Origin: JBBQKG01 sp038326655
GTDB lineage: Bacteria; Actinomycetota; Thermoleophilia; Solirubrobacterales; JBBDJG01
Assembly (NCBI GenBank): GCA_038326655.1
Contig: JBBQKG010000006.1
Coordinates: forward strand, 47,430 to 111,429
Direction of reading: 5' to 3'
DNA length: 64,000 nucleotides
Part shown: positions 1-8,477 of the stretch, piece after piece
Position numbering within the stretch: position 1 is the stretch's first letter
How the letters are laid out: every line of letters begins with the position of its first letter
The notes under the pieces: generated by a model
Databases searched by the model: none
What the model was told of the DNA's origin: nothing
Seen by the model: the letters and a program-made list of their open reading frames with translations, nothing else
Position numbers and translations under genes: made by a program

Positions 1-1538
1 TCACGGCGCCGCTGCGGGAGGGGCGCCACGAGCGGCTGCTGCTCCACGGCGTGACCGGAAGCGGCAAGACCGAGGTCTACCTGCGCGCGGCGGCGATCGC
101 GCTCGAGCTGGGTCGCTCGGCGATCGTGCTCGTGCCCGAGATCGCGCTCACGCCGCAGACGACCCGCCGCTTCGAGGAGCGCTTCGGCGAGCGCGTGGCG
201 GTGCTGCACTCGAAGCTCGGCATGGGCGAGCGCTTCGACGAGTGGCAGCGCCTTCGCCGCGGCGAGGCACGCGTGTGCGTCGGGCCGCGGTCGGCGATCT
301 TCGCGCCGTTGCGAGACGTCGGCCTGATCGTCGTGGACGAGGAACACGACCCCGCCTACAAGCAGGAGAGCGATCCCCGCTACGACGCGCGGCGGGTGGC
401 CGAGCGACGAGCCGAGAGGGCGGGCGCGGTGCTGCTCTGCGGGAGCGCGACGCCGCGGCCGGAAAGCTGGGTCGCGACCCGCCGGCTGACCCTGCCGGAC
501 CGCGTCGGTCCGGGCGGCGGCCTGCCGGAGGTCGAGCTGATCGACATGCGCGGCCTGCGGCACGCGCTTCATCCGCAGTCGCGCGCGGCGCTCGAGGACG
601 TGAAGGCCGCGGGCGGAAAGGCGATCGTGCTCGTGAGCCGTCGCGGCTGGTCGGCCTTCTGCGTCTGCCGTTCCTGCGGCCATGCCTGGAGCTGCCCCCG
701 CTGCGACGTGACGCTGACGCTGCACCGGGTGGCCGGTTCGGAGAGCCTCGTGTGCCACCACTGCGGCCACCGCGAGGCGGTGCCGCGCCAGTGCTCGGAG
801 TGCCGGTCGACGACGATCGCGCAGCACGGCGCCGGCACGCAGCGCATCGAGGCCGAGATCGCCGAGGCGATGGAGCCTCTCCCCGTGTTCCGCCTGGACG
901 CCGACGCGGCCCGGCGCAAGCACGGAATCGCGGGCCTGCTGGACAGCTTCGGCGCGGCGGCCTCGGGAGTGCTGGTCGGGACGCAGATGGTCGCGCAGGG
1001 ACACGACTTCCCCGAGGTCGAGCTTGCGATCGTGCAGGACGCGGACGCTGCGCTGCGGTTTCCCGACTTCCGGGCCGAGGAGCGCACCTTTGCGCTCGTG
1101 TCGCAGCTCGCCGGCCGCAGCGGCAGGGGTCCGCGGGGGGGACGCGTGCTCGTGCAGACGCTGGTGCCCGAGGCGCGCTGCCTTGGCCACGCCGCTGCGC
1201 ACGACGCCCCCTCCTTCCTCGCCGAGGAGCTTGCGCGCAGGCAGGCGCTGCGCTATCCGCCGTTCGCGCGGCTCGTCCGGGTCGTCACGGGCGCCGCCGA
1301 GGAGGCTGCGGCCCATCGCGCCGCGCAGGCGGTGCGGACGAGGATCGAGGGCGGCGGACTGGACGTGCTGGGTCCGGCGCCGCTCTTCCGGCTGAAGGAT
1401 CGCCACCGCGCGCTGCTCCTGCTGAAGGCCCCGGCGGAGGGGCTCGACATCGGCGCCGTGGGCGCCGCGGTTCACGCCGTCGCCTCCGATCGGGCGCTCC
1501 GCGGGGTGACGTTCTCGGTCGACGTCGACCCCCAGTGA
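1..1538 (+). CDS. priA: Primosomal protein N' (PriA), 5'-truncated
   Basis: PriA is the superfamily 2 helicase-like protein that reloads the replisome at stalled forks. The gene runs in from before the window; the frame begins at base 3, and the GTG at 51 is internal, inside the Walker A motif GVTGSGKTEVY. The DEEH box (VVDEEHDPAYKQ) follows. Paired Cys motifs (CRSCGHAWSCPRC, CHHCGH, CSEC) form the zinc-binding insert, and the second helicase lobe shows GTQMVAQGHDFP and QLAGRSGRG. Some actinobacterial PriA homologues have lost helicase motifs, but here Walker A, DEEH and the zinc ligands all look intact. The stop at 1536-1538 is followed by def after a 41-nt gap holding the def promoter. Confidence 0.95.
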   Translation, partial: TAPLREGRHERLLLHGVTGSGKTEVYLRAAAIALELGRSAIVLVPEIALTPQTTRRFEERFGERVAVLHSKLGMGERFDEWQRLRRGEARVCVGPRSAIFAPLRDVGLIVVDEEHDPAYKQESDPRYDARRVAERRAERAGAVLLCGSATPRPESWVATRRLTLPDRVGPGGGLPEVELIDMRGLRHALHPQSRAALEDVKAAGGKAIVLVSRRGWSAFCVCRSCGHAWSCPRCDVTLTLHRVAGSESLVCHHCGHREAVPRQCSECRSTTIAQHGAGTQRIEAEIAEAMEPLPVFRLDADAARRKHGIAGLLDSFGAAASGVLVGTQMVAQGHDFPEVELAIVQDADAALRFPDFRAEERTFALVSQLAGRSGRGPRGGRVLVQTLVPEARCLGHAAAHDAPSFLAEELARRQALRYPPFARLVRVVTGAAEEAAAHRAAQAVRTRIEGGGLDVLGPAPLFRLKDRHRALLLLKAPAEGLDIGAVGAAVHAVASDRALRGVTFSVDVDPQ

Positions 1539-1566
1539 GGCCCCAGTGAGCTGCGGGGACCGTCGG

Positions 1567-1572
1567 TAAACT
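1567..1572 (+). promoter_or_regulatory. -10 box of a leaderless def promoter
   Basis: TAAACT ends 7 nt before the def ATG, so transcription should begin at or next to the start codon. No -35 match and no Shine-Dalgarno sequence is visible. It is one of many such boxes in the window. Confidence 0.6.
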
Positions 1573-1579
1573 CGCCCTC

Positions 1580-2209
1580 ATGAGCGACGAGCACCGCGAC
1601 GTAGAGGTCGAGCCGGAAGTCGAGAGGGAGAGCCCCGGGCTCGATCCCGAGGCGCGCGAGCGCCGGCGCCGCGCGCTTGCGTTCGTGAGGACGTTCGGCG
1701 ATCCCTCGCTGCGGAGCAAGGGGCTCGAGGTGACGCGCTTCGATGACCGCCTCGCGGTCGAGATCGAGCGCATGGGCGGCCTGATGGACGACGCGGTCGG
1801 GCTCGGCCTGGCCGCGACCCAGCTCAGCGTGATGCATCGCGTGCTCGTCTACCGCGTCGGCTACGACGCGCCGCTGGTCCCGGTCGTGAACCCGCGGCTC
1901 GAATGGTCTTCCGCCGAGCAGGAGGAGGCCGAGGAAGGCTGCCTGAGCCTGCCGGGCGTCGCGGTCGACGTCGAGCGGTCGCTGTACGTGCGCGTACGGG
2001 CACAGGACCCGGCCGGTGCGGAGATCCTGATCGAGGCCTCGGGCCTCGAGGCCCGCGTGCTCCAGCACGAGATGGACCATCTCGACGGCGTCCTGATCCT
2101 CGACCGCACCTCGAAGGAGCAGCGCAAGGAGGCGCTCAGGGCCCTGCGCGAGGGAGCCGAGATGCTCGAGCCTCGCTCGCTCGGCCGCGAGCGCGTCCCG
2201 GCCGGCTGA
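1580..2209 (+). CDS. def: Peptide deformylase
   Basis: A metalloenzyme of 209 aa that removes the N-formyl group from nascent proteins. All three family motifs are present: GLGLAATQ (residues 74-81), EGCLSLPG with metal ligand Cys121, and QHEMDHLDG with His163, catalytic Glu164 and His167. The first 35 or so residues are an acidic, charged extension beyond the usual deformylase core (about 170 aa). The ATG is chosen because the TAAACT box lies just upstream. fmt starts 7 nt after the stop, so deformylation and formylation genes are cotranscribed, as in many bacteria. Confidence 0.96.
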   Translation: MSDEHRDVEVEPEVERESPGLDPEARERRRRALAFVRTFGDPSLRSKGLEVTRFDDRLAVEIERMGGLMDDAVGLGLAATQLSVMHRVLVYRVGYDAPLVPVVNPRLEWSSAEQEEAEEGCLSLPGVAVDVERSLYVRVRAQDPAGAEILIEASGLEARVLQHEMDHLDGVLILDRTSKEQRKEALRALREGAEMLEPRSLGRERVPAG

Positions 2210-2216
2210 ACGCCAC

Positions 2217-3143
2217 GTGCGGACCGTATACCTAGGCACCTCGACCTTCGCGGTCGATGTGCTCGGCGCGCTGGCGGCGTCTCCGCACCGGCCCGCACTG
2301 GTCGTGACGCCGCCGGACCGGCCGCAGGGCCGCGGTCGCAGGGTCTCGCCGCCGCCGGTCGCGCGTGCCGCGCGAGACCTCGGCCTCGAGCTGCATCAGG
2401 CCGCGACCGTCAACGATCCGGGGGCGCTGGACCGGATCGAGCAGGCGGCGCCGGAGGCGATCTGCGTCTGCCAGTTCGGCCAGCTGATCAAGGAGCCGCT
2501 GCTGTCCCGGTTCGTGATCCTGAACGTTCATCCGTCCGTGCTGCCCCGCTGGCGCGGCGCCGCGCCGATCGAGCGAGCGCTGATCGCCGGCGACACGGTC
2601 ACCGGCGTCTCGATCCTCCAGATCACCGAAGGGCTCGACTCGGGCCCCGTCGCGCTCGTACAGCACGAGCCGATCCGGCCCGGGGACACGGCCGGAACGC
2701 TTGCCGCGAGGCTCGCGCCGATCGGCGCGAGCCTGCTGATCGAGGCCCTCGACGGCGCGGAGGCCGGCGCGCTCGAGTTGACCGAGCAGCCCGGCGACGG
2801 TGTCACCTACGCCGAGAAGATCGACCCCCGTGAGCGCCACCTCGACCCCCGGCGCCCGGCCGGCGAGCTCGAGCGAGTCGTGCGGGCCCTGACGCCGGCG
2901 GTCGGCGCCTACCTCCAGCTGGCCGACGGCGAGCGCCTCGGCGTGGAGGAGGCACGCGTCACCGAGGCGGCGCTTCCCCCGGGTGAGCTGGCGGTCGTGG
3001 ACGGGTGCCTGCTGCTGGGCTGCGGCGAGGGAGCGCTCGAGCTCGTCCGCGTGAAGCCGCCCGGCAAGCGCGCGATGCGCGCCCTCGACTACCTTCGCGG
3101 CCATCAGACGCCGCCTCGCGCGCTGCCGCCCTCGAGCACGTGA
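2217..3143 (+). CDS. fmt: Methionyl-tRNA formyltransferase
   Basis: Transfers a formyl group from 10-formyl-THF to Met-tRNAi; 308 aa, the normal size. The GTG start opens on the first strand (VRTVYLGTSTFA). The catalytic domain (about residues 1-200) carries the folate-site stretch NVHPSVLPRWRGAAP with the Asn/His pair, and LDSGPV with the third catalytic residue region. The rest is the tRNA-binding OB-like domain. The stop overlaps the rsmB start in GTGA at 3140-3143, pointing to translational coupling. Confidence 0.96.
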   Translation: MRTVYLGTSTFAVDVLGALAASPHRPALVVTPPDRPQGRGRRVSPPPVARAARDLGLELHQAATVNDPGALDRIEQAAPEAICVCQFGQLIKEPLLSRFVILNVHPSVLPRWRGAAPIERALIAGDTVTGVSILQITEGLDSGPVALVQHEPIRPGDTAGTLAARLAPIGASLLIEALDGAEAGALELTEQPGDGVTYAEKIDPRERHLDPRRPAGELERVVRALTPAVGAYLQLADGERLGVEEARVTEAALPPGELAVVDGCLLLGCGEGALELVRVKPPGKRAMRALDYLRGHQTPPRALPPSST

Positions 3144-4474
3144 GCGCGACCGCATCGCGCCGCTGCGCGTACGCTGTGCTGCGACGCGTGTTCGAGCATG
3201 GCGCATACGCGGACCGCGTCTTTCGCTCGGAGGCCGAGCGGGCCGGGCTCGCCGGGCGCGACCGGGCGTTCGCGATGCGTCTCGCCTACGGCACGATCCA
3301 GTGGAAGGCGACGCTCGATCACGTGCTTGCCCCGCTCGCCCGGCGGCCGCTCGAGAAGCTCGACCCGCCCGTGCTCGCCGCGCTTCGCCTGGGCCTGTAC
3401 CAGCTGCTGTTCATGGAGGCGACGCCGGACCGGGCCGCGGTCGCAGAGAGCGTCGAGCTCGTGAAGCCCTCCAGCCCGCACGCGCACGCCTTCGTGAACG
3501 CGGTGCTCCGGCGCGCGGCCCGGGAGGGACGGGCAGCGGTCGAGGCGCTCGACGACTCGACCCCCGAGGACGCCGCAGTCGCGCTGTCGCATCCCGCCTG
3601 GGTCGCCGAGCGCTGGTTTGCCGAGCTCGGGGCCGACGAGGCCCGCGCGCTGATGGCGCGTGACAACGAGCCCGCCGAAAGTGCCGTCCGCGCAAACCGC
3701 CTGCGCGCGACCGCGCCGGAGCTGCTGGAGCTGCTGCGCGCGGCCGGCGTGGAGGGTCACCTCGACTCGCTCGTCCCCGAGGCGGTCGTGCTGGAGGCCC
3801 CGTACGACGTCCACGCGTCGCCCCTTTTCGAACGCGGTCTCCTGATGCCGCAGTCACGCGCCTCGATGCTGGTCGCGCGTGCGGCCGACCCGCGTCCGGG
3901 CGAGCGCGTGCTCGACCTCTGCGCGGCGCCCGGCGCCAAGACCACGCATCTCGCCGCCCTCATGCACGACGAGGGCGAGGTGGTCGCCGTCGAGGCCGAT
4001 GCGCGCCGCGCGGAGTCGGTTCGCGAGAACGCCCGCCGCCTCGGTGCGACCTGCGTAGGGGCCGTCGTGGGCGACGCCACCGAGCCCGCGTTCGGAGAGG
4101 GCTATGACCGCGTGCTGGTCGACCCACCCTGCTCGGACCTCGGCACGCTGCAGTCACGCCCGGACGCTCGGTGGCGCAAGTCCGCGGCCGACGTCGAGGA
4201 GCTTCGAACCCTGCAGCGCCGGATCCTCGAGGCCGCTTCGGGCGCCGTTCGCCCCGGCGGACGCCTGGTCTACTCGACCTGCACGGTGAGCGCGCCGGAG
4301 AACGAACGCCAGCTTCAGGACTTCCTCGCCTCGCACCAGGACTTCCGGATCTGCGACCTCGCGGCCTGGCAGCCGACGCTGGCCCGTGCGGCGGTCCCCG
4401 GTTTCCTTCAAACTCTGCCCCACCGCGACGCAACCGACGGCTTCTTCATCGCAGCCCTCGAGCGCGCCGCGTGA
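3140..4474 (+). CDS. rsmB: 16S rRNA m5C967 methyltransferase RsmB
   Basis: SAM-dependent RNA cytosine C5 methyltransferase acting on 16S rRNA. The frame is open far upstream, but the GTG in the GTGA overlap with fmt gives 444 aa, the family length. An N-terminal NusB-like domain covers about residues 1-140. The Rossmann methyltransferase follows with the SAM motif VLDLCAAPGAKT, the motif IV Cys in VDPPCSDLG and the catalytic motif VI Cys in YSTCT. The order fmt-rsmB-rpe is conserved in actinobacteria. Confidence 0.95.
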   Translation: MSATASRRCAYAVLRRVFEHGAYADRVFRSEAERAGLAGRDRAFAMRLAYGTIQWKATLDHVLAPLARRPLEKLDPPVLAALRLGLYQLLFMEATPDRAAVAESVELVKPSSPHAHAFVNAVLRRAAREGRAAVEALDDSTPEDAAVALSHPAWVAERWFAELGADEARALMARDNEPAESAVRANRLRATAPELLELLRAAGVEGHLDSLVPEAVVLEAPYDVHASPLFERGLLMPQSRASMLVARAADPRPGERVLDLCAAPGAKTTHLAALMHDEGEVVAVEADARRAESVRENARRLGATCVGAVVGDATEPAFGEGYDRVLVDPPCSDLGTLQSRPDARWRKSAADVEELRTLQRRILEAASGAVRPGGRLVYSTCTVSAPENERQLQDFLASHQDFRICDLAAWQPTLARAAVPGFLQTLPHRDATDGFFIAALERAA

Positions 4475-4742
4475 CCGCCACGCGAACTCGACGGAGCACG
4501 GAACGACCGAGACACCGACCGGCGAGCCTTACGAGGTCGGGCCGAGCTGCCCGACCTGCGGCGAGCCGTGGCTGCGGCCCACCCAGCTCGCCGGGCGCTA
4601 TCGCTGCGTGTTCTGCCTGCAGCGGTTCCAGCTGATGGCGTACTGCCCGTCGTGTGGCGAGCACTCGACGATCATGCGGATGAGCGACACCGAGGAGCTG
4701 ACCTGCGTGCGCTGTGGCGGGTCGATGCTGAAACCGGTCTAG
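4386..4742 (+). CDS. Small zinc-ribbon protein, YfgJ-like
   Basis: The C-terminal 65 residues hold four Cys pairs: CPTCGEPW, CVFCLQRF, CPSCGEH and CVRCGG, which should fold as two tandem zinc ribbons. The spacing resembles the YfgJ/zinc-ribbons_6 family, whose role is unknown. The start is doubtful: the only in-frame ATG/GTG/TTG upstream of the conserved part is GTG 4386, which overlaps the rsmB 3' end by 89 nt, and the first 45 residues look like read-through of another frame. The gene ends head-to-tail against the reverse aldo/keto reductase. Confidence 0.6.
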   Translation: MRRSPVSFKLCPTATQPTASSSQPSSAPRDRHANSTEHGTTETPTGEPYEVGPSCPTCGEPWLRPTQLAGRYRCVFCLQRFQLMAYCPSCGEHSTIMRMSDTEELTCVRCGGSMLKPV

Positions 4743-4763
4743 CGGGCGCTCGGTCAGCGCCCG
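4743..4763. terminator. Hairpin between convergent genes
   Basis: Arms CGGGCGCT and AGCGCCCG (8 bp) enclose a 5-nt loop right after the zinc-ribbon stop and over the end of the convergent reductase. There is no clear U-tract on either strand, so termination is inferred from position. Confidence 0.4.
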
Positions 4764-5737
4764 ATCGAGCGCATCATCTCTTCGGTGTACCGGTCGCCGG
4801 CCGGCTCGGGCAGCGCCTCGGTGATCTGCTGGACCTCTTCCTCGGTGAGCTCGATCTCGACTGCGGCCACGTTCTCCTCGAGATAGCTCCGGCGCTTGGT
4901 CCCCGGGATCGGGACGGTGTCCTCGCCGCGGTGAAGCACCCACGCGAGCGCCAGCTGCGACGGCGTCACGCCCTTCTTGGAGGCGAGCTCCCTGATGCGC
5001 TCGACGAGCGTCAGGTTCTTGTCGAAGTTGTCGCCCTGGAACCGCGGCGAGTAGCGGCGGTAGTCGTCGGGCTCGAGATCGTCGATCGAGTTGATCGCCC
5101 CCGATAGGAACCCGCGCCCCAGTGGCGAGTAGGCGACGAGGCCGATGCCGAGCTCGCGCAGGGTCGGGATCACCTCGTCCTCGATGTCGCGGGACCAAAG
5201 CGAGTATTCGCTCTGGACGGCCGTCAGCGGGTGAGTCGCGTGGCCGCGGCGGATCGTCTCCGGCCCGGCCTCGCTGAGCCCGAGGAAGCGCACCTTGCCC
5301 TCGTCGACAAGCTCTGACATCGCGCCGACGGTCTCCTCGATCGGCGTCTCGGGGTCGACGCGGTGCTGGTAGTAGAGGTCGATGTGGTCGACGCCCAGGC
5401 GGCGGAGCGATCCCTCGCAGGACTTCCTGACGTATTCGGGCCGGCCGCTGATGCCGCGTGCCGCCGGGTTCTCGGGGTCGCGGACGATCCCGAACTTGGT
5501 CGCGAGCACGACCTCCTCCCGCCGGTCGGCGATCGCGCGGCCGACCAGCTCCTCGTTCTTGTACGGGCCGTAGATGTCGGCCGTGTCGAGCAGCGTGATG
5601 CCGAGCTCCAGCGCGCGATGGATCGTCGCGACCGACTCCTCGTCGTCGCGGCCGCCGTAGAACTCGGACATGCCCATGCAGCCGAGGCCGATCGCGGACA
5701 CGGTGAGGCCTTGACGGCCGAGGCTTCGAGTGGTCAT
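4754..5737 (-). CDS. Aldo/keto reductase
   Basis: NADPH-dependent oxidoreductase of the AKR superfamily (327 aa from ATG 5737; ATG 5746 is an alternative). The catalytic tetrad is visible: Asp51 and Tyr56 in DTADIYG, Lys81 in LATKFG and His125 in DLYYQHRVD. Late residues around PIPGTKRRSYLEEN fit the phosphate-binding loop. The nearest well-known relatives are AKR13/YajO-like reductases; the physiological substrate cannot be read from sequence. It is transcribed divergently from rpe, with 49 bp between the start codons, and sits inside an otherwise conserved rsmB-rpe neighbourhood. Confidence 0.92.
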   Translation of the reverse strand: MTTRSLGRQGLTVSAIGLGCMGMSEFYGGRDDEESVATIHRALELGITLLDTADIYGPYKNEELVGRAIADRREEVVLATKFGIVRDPENPAARGISGRPEYVRKSCEGSLRRLGVDHIDLYYQHRVDPETPIEETVGAMSELVDEGKVRFLGLSEAGPETIRRGHATHPLTAVQSEYSLWSRDIEDEVIPTLRELGIGLVAYSPLGRGFLSGAINSIDDLEPDDYRRYSPRFQGDNFDKNLTLVERIRELASKKGVTPSQLALAWVLHRGEDTVPIPGTKRRSYLEENVAAVEIELTEEEVQQITEALPEPAGDRYTEEMMRSIGR

Positions 5738-5786
5738 GCCGCGCATGGTGTCAGACTCCGCGCTGCCCTTGGAACCCGCGGAGATC

Positions 5787-6449
5787 ATGAGCGCCCCTCG
5801 AGTCGAGCCGTCGATCCTGTCGGCCGACTACACGCGCCTCGGCGAGCAGGTCGCCACGGTGATGGATGCCGGGGCCCGCGCGATCCACGTGGACGTCATG
5901 GACGGTCACTTCGTGCCGCCGATCACGATCGGCCCAGTGATCGTCGAGTCGCTCCGCGACCAGGTCCACGAGGCCGGGGGGCTGATCGACTGCCATCTGA
6001 TGATCGAGCGGCCGGAGCGCCAGATCGCCGCGTTCGCAAAGGCGGGCGCCGACGCGATCACGATCCAGCTCGAGGCGACTCCGAACGTGCACTACGCCCT
6101 GTTGCAGATCCGCGAGCACGGGTGCCGGGCGGGCGTCGCGATCAACCCGGGCACCCCGCCCGAGGCGGCGTCGCAGGTGGCCGACGTGGTCGACCTGGTG
6201 CTGTGCATGACGGTCAACCCGGGGTGGGGCGGCCAGGCGTTCATCGAGCGCTCGCCCGCGAAGGTGAGGCAGTTGCGGAAGGTGCTCGGCCCGGGTGTCT
6301 CGATCCAGGTCGACGGCGGGATCTCGGTCGAGACGGTTGGCCTCGTGAAGCGCGAGGGCGCCTCGCTGTTCGTCGCCGGCTCGGCGATCTTCGGCGCCGA
6401 CGACCCCGCCGCCGCCTACCGGCAGCTCGCCGAGGCGGTGGGGGCGTGA
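5787..6449 (+). CDS. rpe: Ribulose-phosphate 3-epimerase
   Basis: TIM-barrel enzyme of the pentose phosphate pathway interconverting ribulose-5-P and xylulose-5-P. Starting at ATG 5787 it is 220 aa, the family norm. Visible signatures are PSILSADYTRLG, the metal and substrate site HVDVMDGHFVP, CHLMIERP, MTVNPGWGGQ and the phosphate-binding VDGGIS. A weak GGAG lies 3-6 nt before the start. In many actinobacteria rpe is followed by the riboflavin genes; here a 4.7-kb polysaccharide cassette lies between them. Confidence 0.95.
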   Translation: MSAPRVEPSILSADYTRLGEQVATVMDAGARAIHVDVMDGHFVPPITIGPVIVESLRDQVHEAGGLIDCHLMIERPERQIAAFAKAGADAITIQLEATPNVHYALLQIREHGCRAGVAINPGTPPEAASQVADVVDLVLCMTVNPGWGGQAFIERSPAKVRQLRKVLGPGVSIQVDGGISVETVGLVKREGASLFVAGSAIFGADDPAAAYRQLAEAVGA

Positions 6450-6492
6450 GGACGTGCAGCGTCGTGCACGCCCCGCCGCGGCGCTCCCGCTC

Positions 6493-7836
6493 CTAGGTCC
6501 CCTCGTCCGCAGCCGCGAGCACGCCCTCGACCTCCTCGCCCGACCCTGGGCGGATGCGCCGCTCGCCGCGCCGGGCGGGGCGCCGGTAGGTGACGTAGAG
6601 CAGCGATGACAGGATCGCCGCGGTCGCGATGAACGCGACCTCGACCTCGCGCACCTGCTCCATGTCGGCCACCAGCAGGAAAGTCACGAAGAAGGTCGCC
6701 GACACCGCCCACGAAGCCGACGCGATCCGAGCCCGGCCCTGTGCCAGCACCGCCTGGTTGAGCGTCGTGGAGGCGAGGTAGAGGCCCATCCCGGCCGCCA
6801 CCAGCGCGAGGCCGCCGCGGTCGTAGTCGAACTCGGAGCCGAACAGGAGGCGCATTGCGGCCGGGCCCACGAGCAGCACTCCGACCACCGTCGCGGCGCC
6901 GAAGGCGAGGCACGCGGCGACCGTGAGCCGCACGCTGCGGCCGAAGTCGCCGGCGTGCGCGCCGTCTTGCTCGGTGACGATCAGCCGGGTGAGGTGGGGG
7001 AGGAGGGTGGTCGAGACCGCCTGGAAGAGCTGCAGCGGGGCGCGGGCGATCATCAGCACGGCAAAGATCAGCGCCGACAGCGAATCGCTGCCGGTCTGCG
7101 CCTTCACGATCAGCACGCCGGAGTTGAGGATCGCCTGCTCGGAGACCATGATCACGAGCACCGCACCGGCGAAGCCCAGCCCGTGGGAGAGCGTGAACTC
7201 GGGCTCGCCGCGGTCCGACTCGCTCGCGGCCGACATGCGCCGGACGTGGCCGCCGAGCGCCCACGGCACGACGATCAGGCTGAGCAGGGGCGCGGCGGCG
7301 ATCGCGACACCCGCGGCGTCGGGTCCGTTCAGGGCACCGGCCACCAGCAGCACCCCGAACACCACGCGTGACGCCGATTCCATCATCACGAGGCCTCCGT
7401 AGAGGCCGAAGCGGCGCTGCCCGGCGAGGAACCCGCGCGCGAAGTAGCTGGCGGCGTAGAAGGTGACCGCCGCGACCAGGCACCAGTAGAGCGTGTGGCT
7501 GCCCGAGAACAGCTCGTCCTCGATCGTGCCCTTCACGGGCAGTGCGATCGCGATGAAGGCGACCGCGAGGACGAGCTGGATCGTGGCCGCCACGCGGAGC
7601 GCCGAGCCGATCGAGCGGCCGCGCGCCTGGCGCTCGGCGATCGTCCGCGAGAGCAGCTGCTCGACCGGGCGATAGATCACCGAGGCGATCAGGAACACCG
7701 CCGCCCAGAGCACGCCGACCGCTCCGTACCCGTCCCGGCCGAGGGCGTGGGCGGCCAGCGAATGGAAGGCGTAGGTCATCACGCCCGTGACGCCGATCAG
7801 CGCCGAGAGCAGCGTTGCGCCGCGGCTGAACGACAT
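6493..7836 (-). CDS. Polysaccharide flippase of the MOP (MurJ/Wzx-like) superfamily
   Basis: A polytopic membrane protein of 447 aa with about 12-14 hydrophobic segments. The N-terminal part (RGATLLSALIGVTGVMTYAF) and the repeated helix pattern fit the polysaccharide biosynthesis/MATE-like fold that flips lipid-linked sugars. The ATG at 7836 is the only good start after the upstream methyltransferase stop at 7875; the frame is open further upstream but that is antisense shadow. It is last in a reverse operon GT2 - methyltransferase - flippase. It is too divergent to decide between Wzx, TuaB or MurJ type, though the neighbours favour export of a glycan built by the GT2 enzyme. Confidence 0.8.
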   Translation of the reverse strand: MSFSRGATLLSALIGVTGVMTYAFHSLAAHALGRDGYGAVGVLWAAVFLIASVIYRPVEQLLSRTIAERQARGRSIGSALRVAATIQLVLAVAFIAIALPVKGTIEDELFSGSHTLYWCLVAAVTFYAASYFARGFLAGQRRFGLYGGLVMMESASRVVFGVLLVAGALNGPDAAGVAIAAAPLLSLIVVPWALGGHVRRMSAASESDRGEPEFTLSHGLGFAGAVLVIMVSEQAILNSGVLIVKAQTGSDSLSALIFAVLMIARAPLQLFQAVSTTLLPHLTRLIVTEQDGAHAGDFGRSVRLTVAACLAFGAATVVGVLLVGPAAMRLLFGSEFDYDRGGLALVAAGMGLYLASTTLNQAVLAQGRARIASASWAVSATFFVTFLLVADMEQVREVEVAFIATAAILSSLLYVTYRRPARRGERRIRPGSGEEVEGVLAAADEGT

Positions 7837-7874
7837 GCCGCCCTCGGTCGGCTTCCGGCTGTCGGGCGGCGGGG

Positions 7875-8477
7875 TCAGACCCGCACGAGCGCCATCGTCC
7901 ACGGCGGCGGCGAGCGCAGCTCGACGATCTCGCCATAGCGGCCGAGGAGCCCGGCGAACCCGCGCTTGGACCAGTGGTGGAGGTGCCCCGGAGTGTTGCC
8001 GAGGTCGCGCACGTAGGCGCCCCGGGCGAGGTTCAGCGCCCTCCACAGAGGCTCGCGCGGCACGCTCACCAGCAGCCATCGCGACGCGACCCGGGACATC
8101 TCGGCGAGCACCGCCTCCGGCGCTGGCACGTGCTCGAGCACCTCCATCGCGGTGGCGGCTTCGAACTCGCCGTCCGCGTACGGAAGGTCGTCCGCCGAGC
8201 CGGCGCGGAACTCGAGGTTCGGGAGGGTGCGGGTCTCCCACTCCGAGCGGAGCTTGGGGTCGTCGAGGTCGACCCCGACCACGCGGCCGGAGACCTCGCG
8301 CGCCCACTGTTCGGTGAGCACGCCCTCACCGCATCCGACGTCGAGGATGGACTGCGGTTTCGCGAGGTCCAGCAACTCGCCCGTGTCGCGCTCGAAGCGC
8401 GTCATCAGACGGCGCACGACCGGGTTGGCCGAACCGTACTTGTCGTAGGTGTTACCGGTCGGGACGGCGGCCGTCAT
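7875..8477 (-). CDS. Class I SAM-dependent methyltransferase
   Basis: A 200-aa methyltransferase with the SAM motif ILDVGCGEG (about residues 44-52), the acidic residue in VVGVDLDD and the post-II motif FEAATAMEVLEHV, typical of the Methyltransf_11 family. The C-terminal HLHHWSKRGFAGLLGRYG resembles small-molecule or lipid-sugar methylases. Its ATG overlaps the glycosyltransferase stop (ATGA on the minus strand, 8474-8477), so the two are translationally coupled. The likely substrate is a sugar or lipid intermediate of the same cassette; that is inference from context. Confidence 0.85.
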   Translation of the reverse strand: MTAAVPTGNTYDKYGSANPVVRRLMTRFERDTGELLDLAKPQSILDVGCGEGVLTEQWAREVSGRVVGVDLDDPKLRSEWETRTLPNLEFRAGSADDLPYADGEFEAATAMEVLEHVPAPEAVLAEMSRVASRWLLVSVPREPLWRALNLARGAYVRDLGNTPGHLHHWSKRGFAGLLGRYGEIVELRSPPPWTMALVRV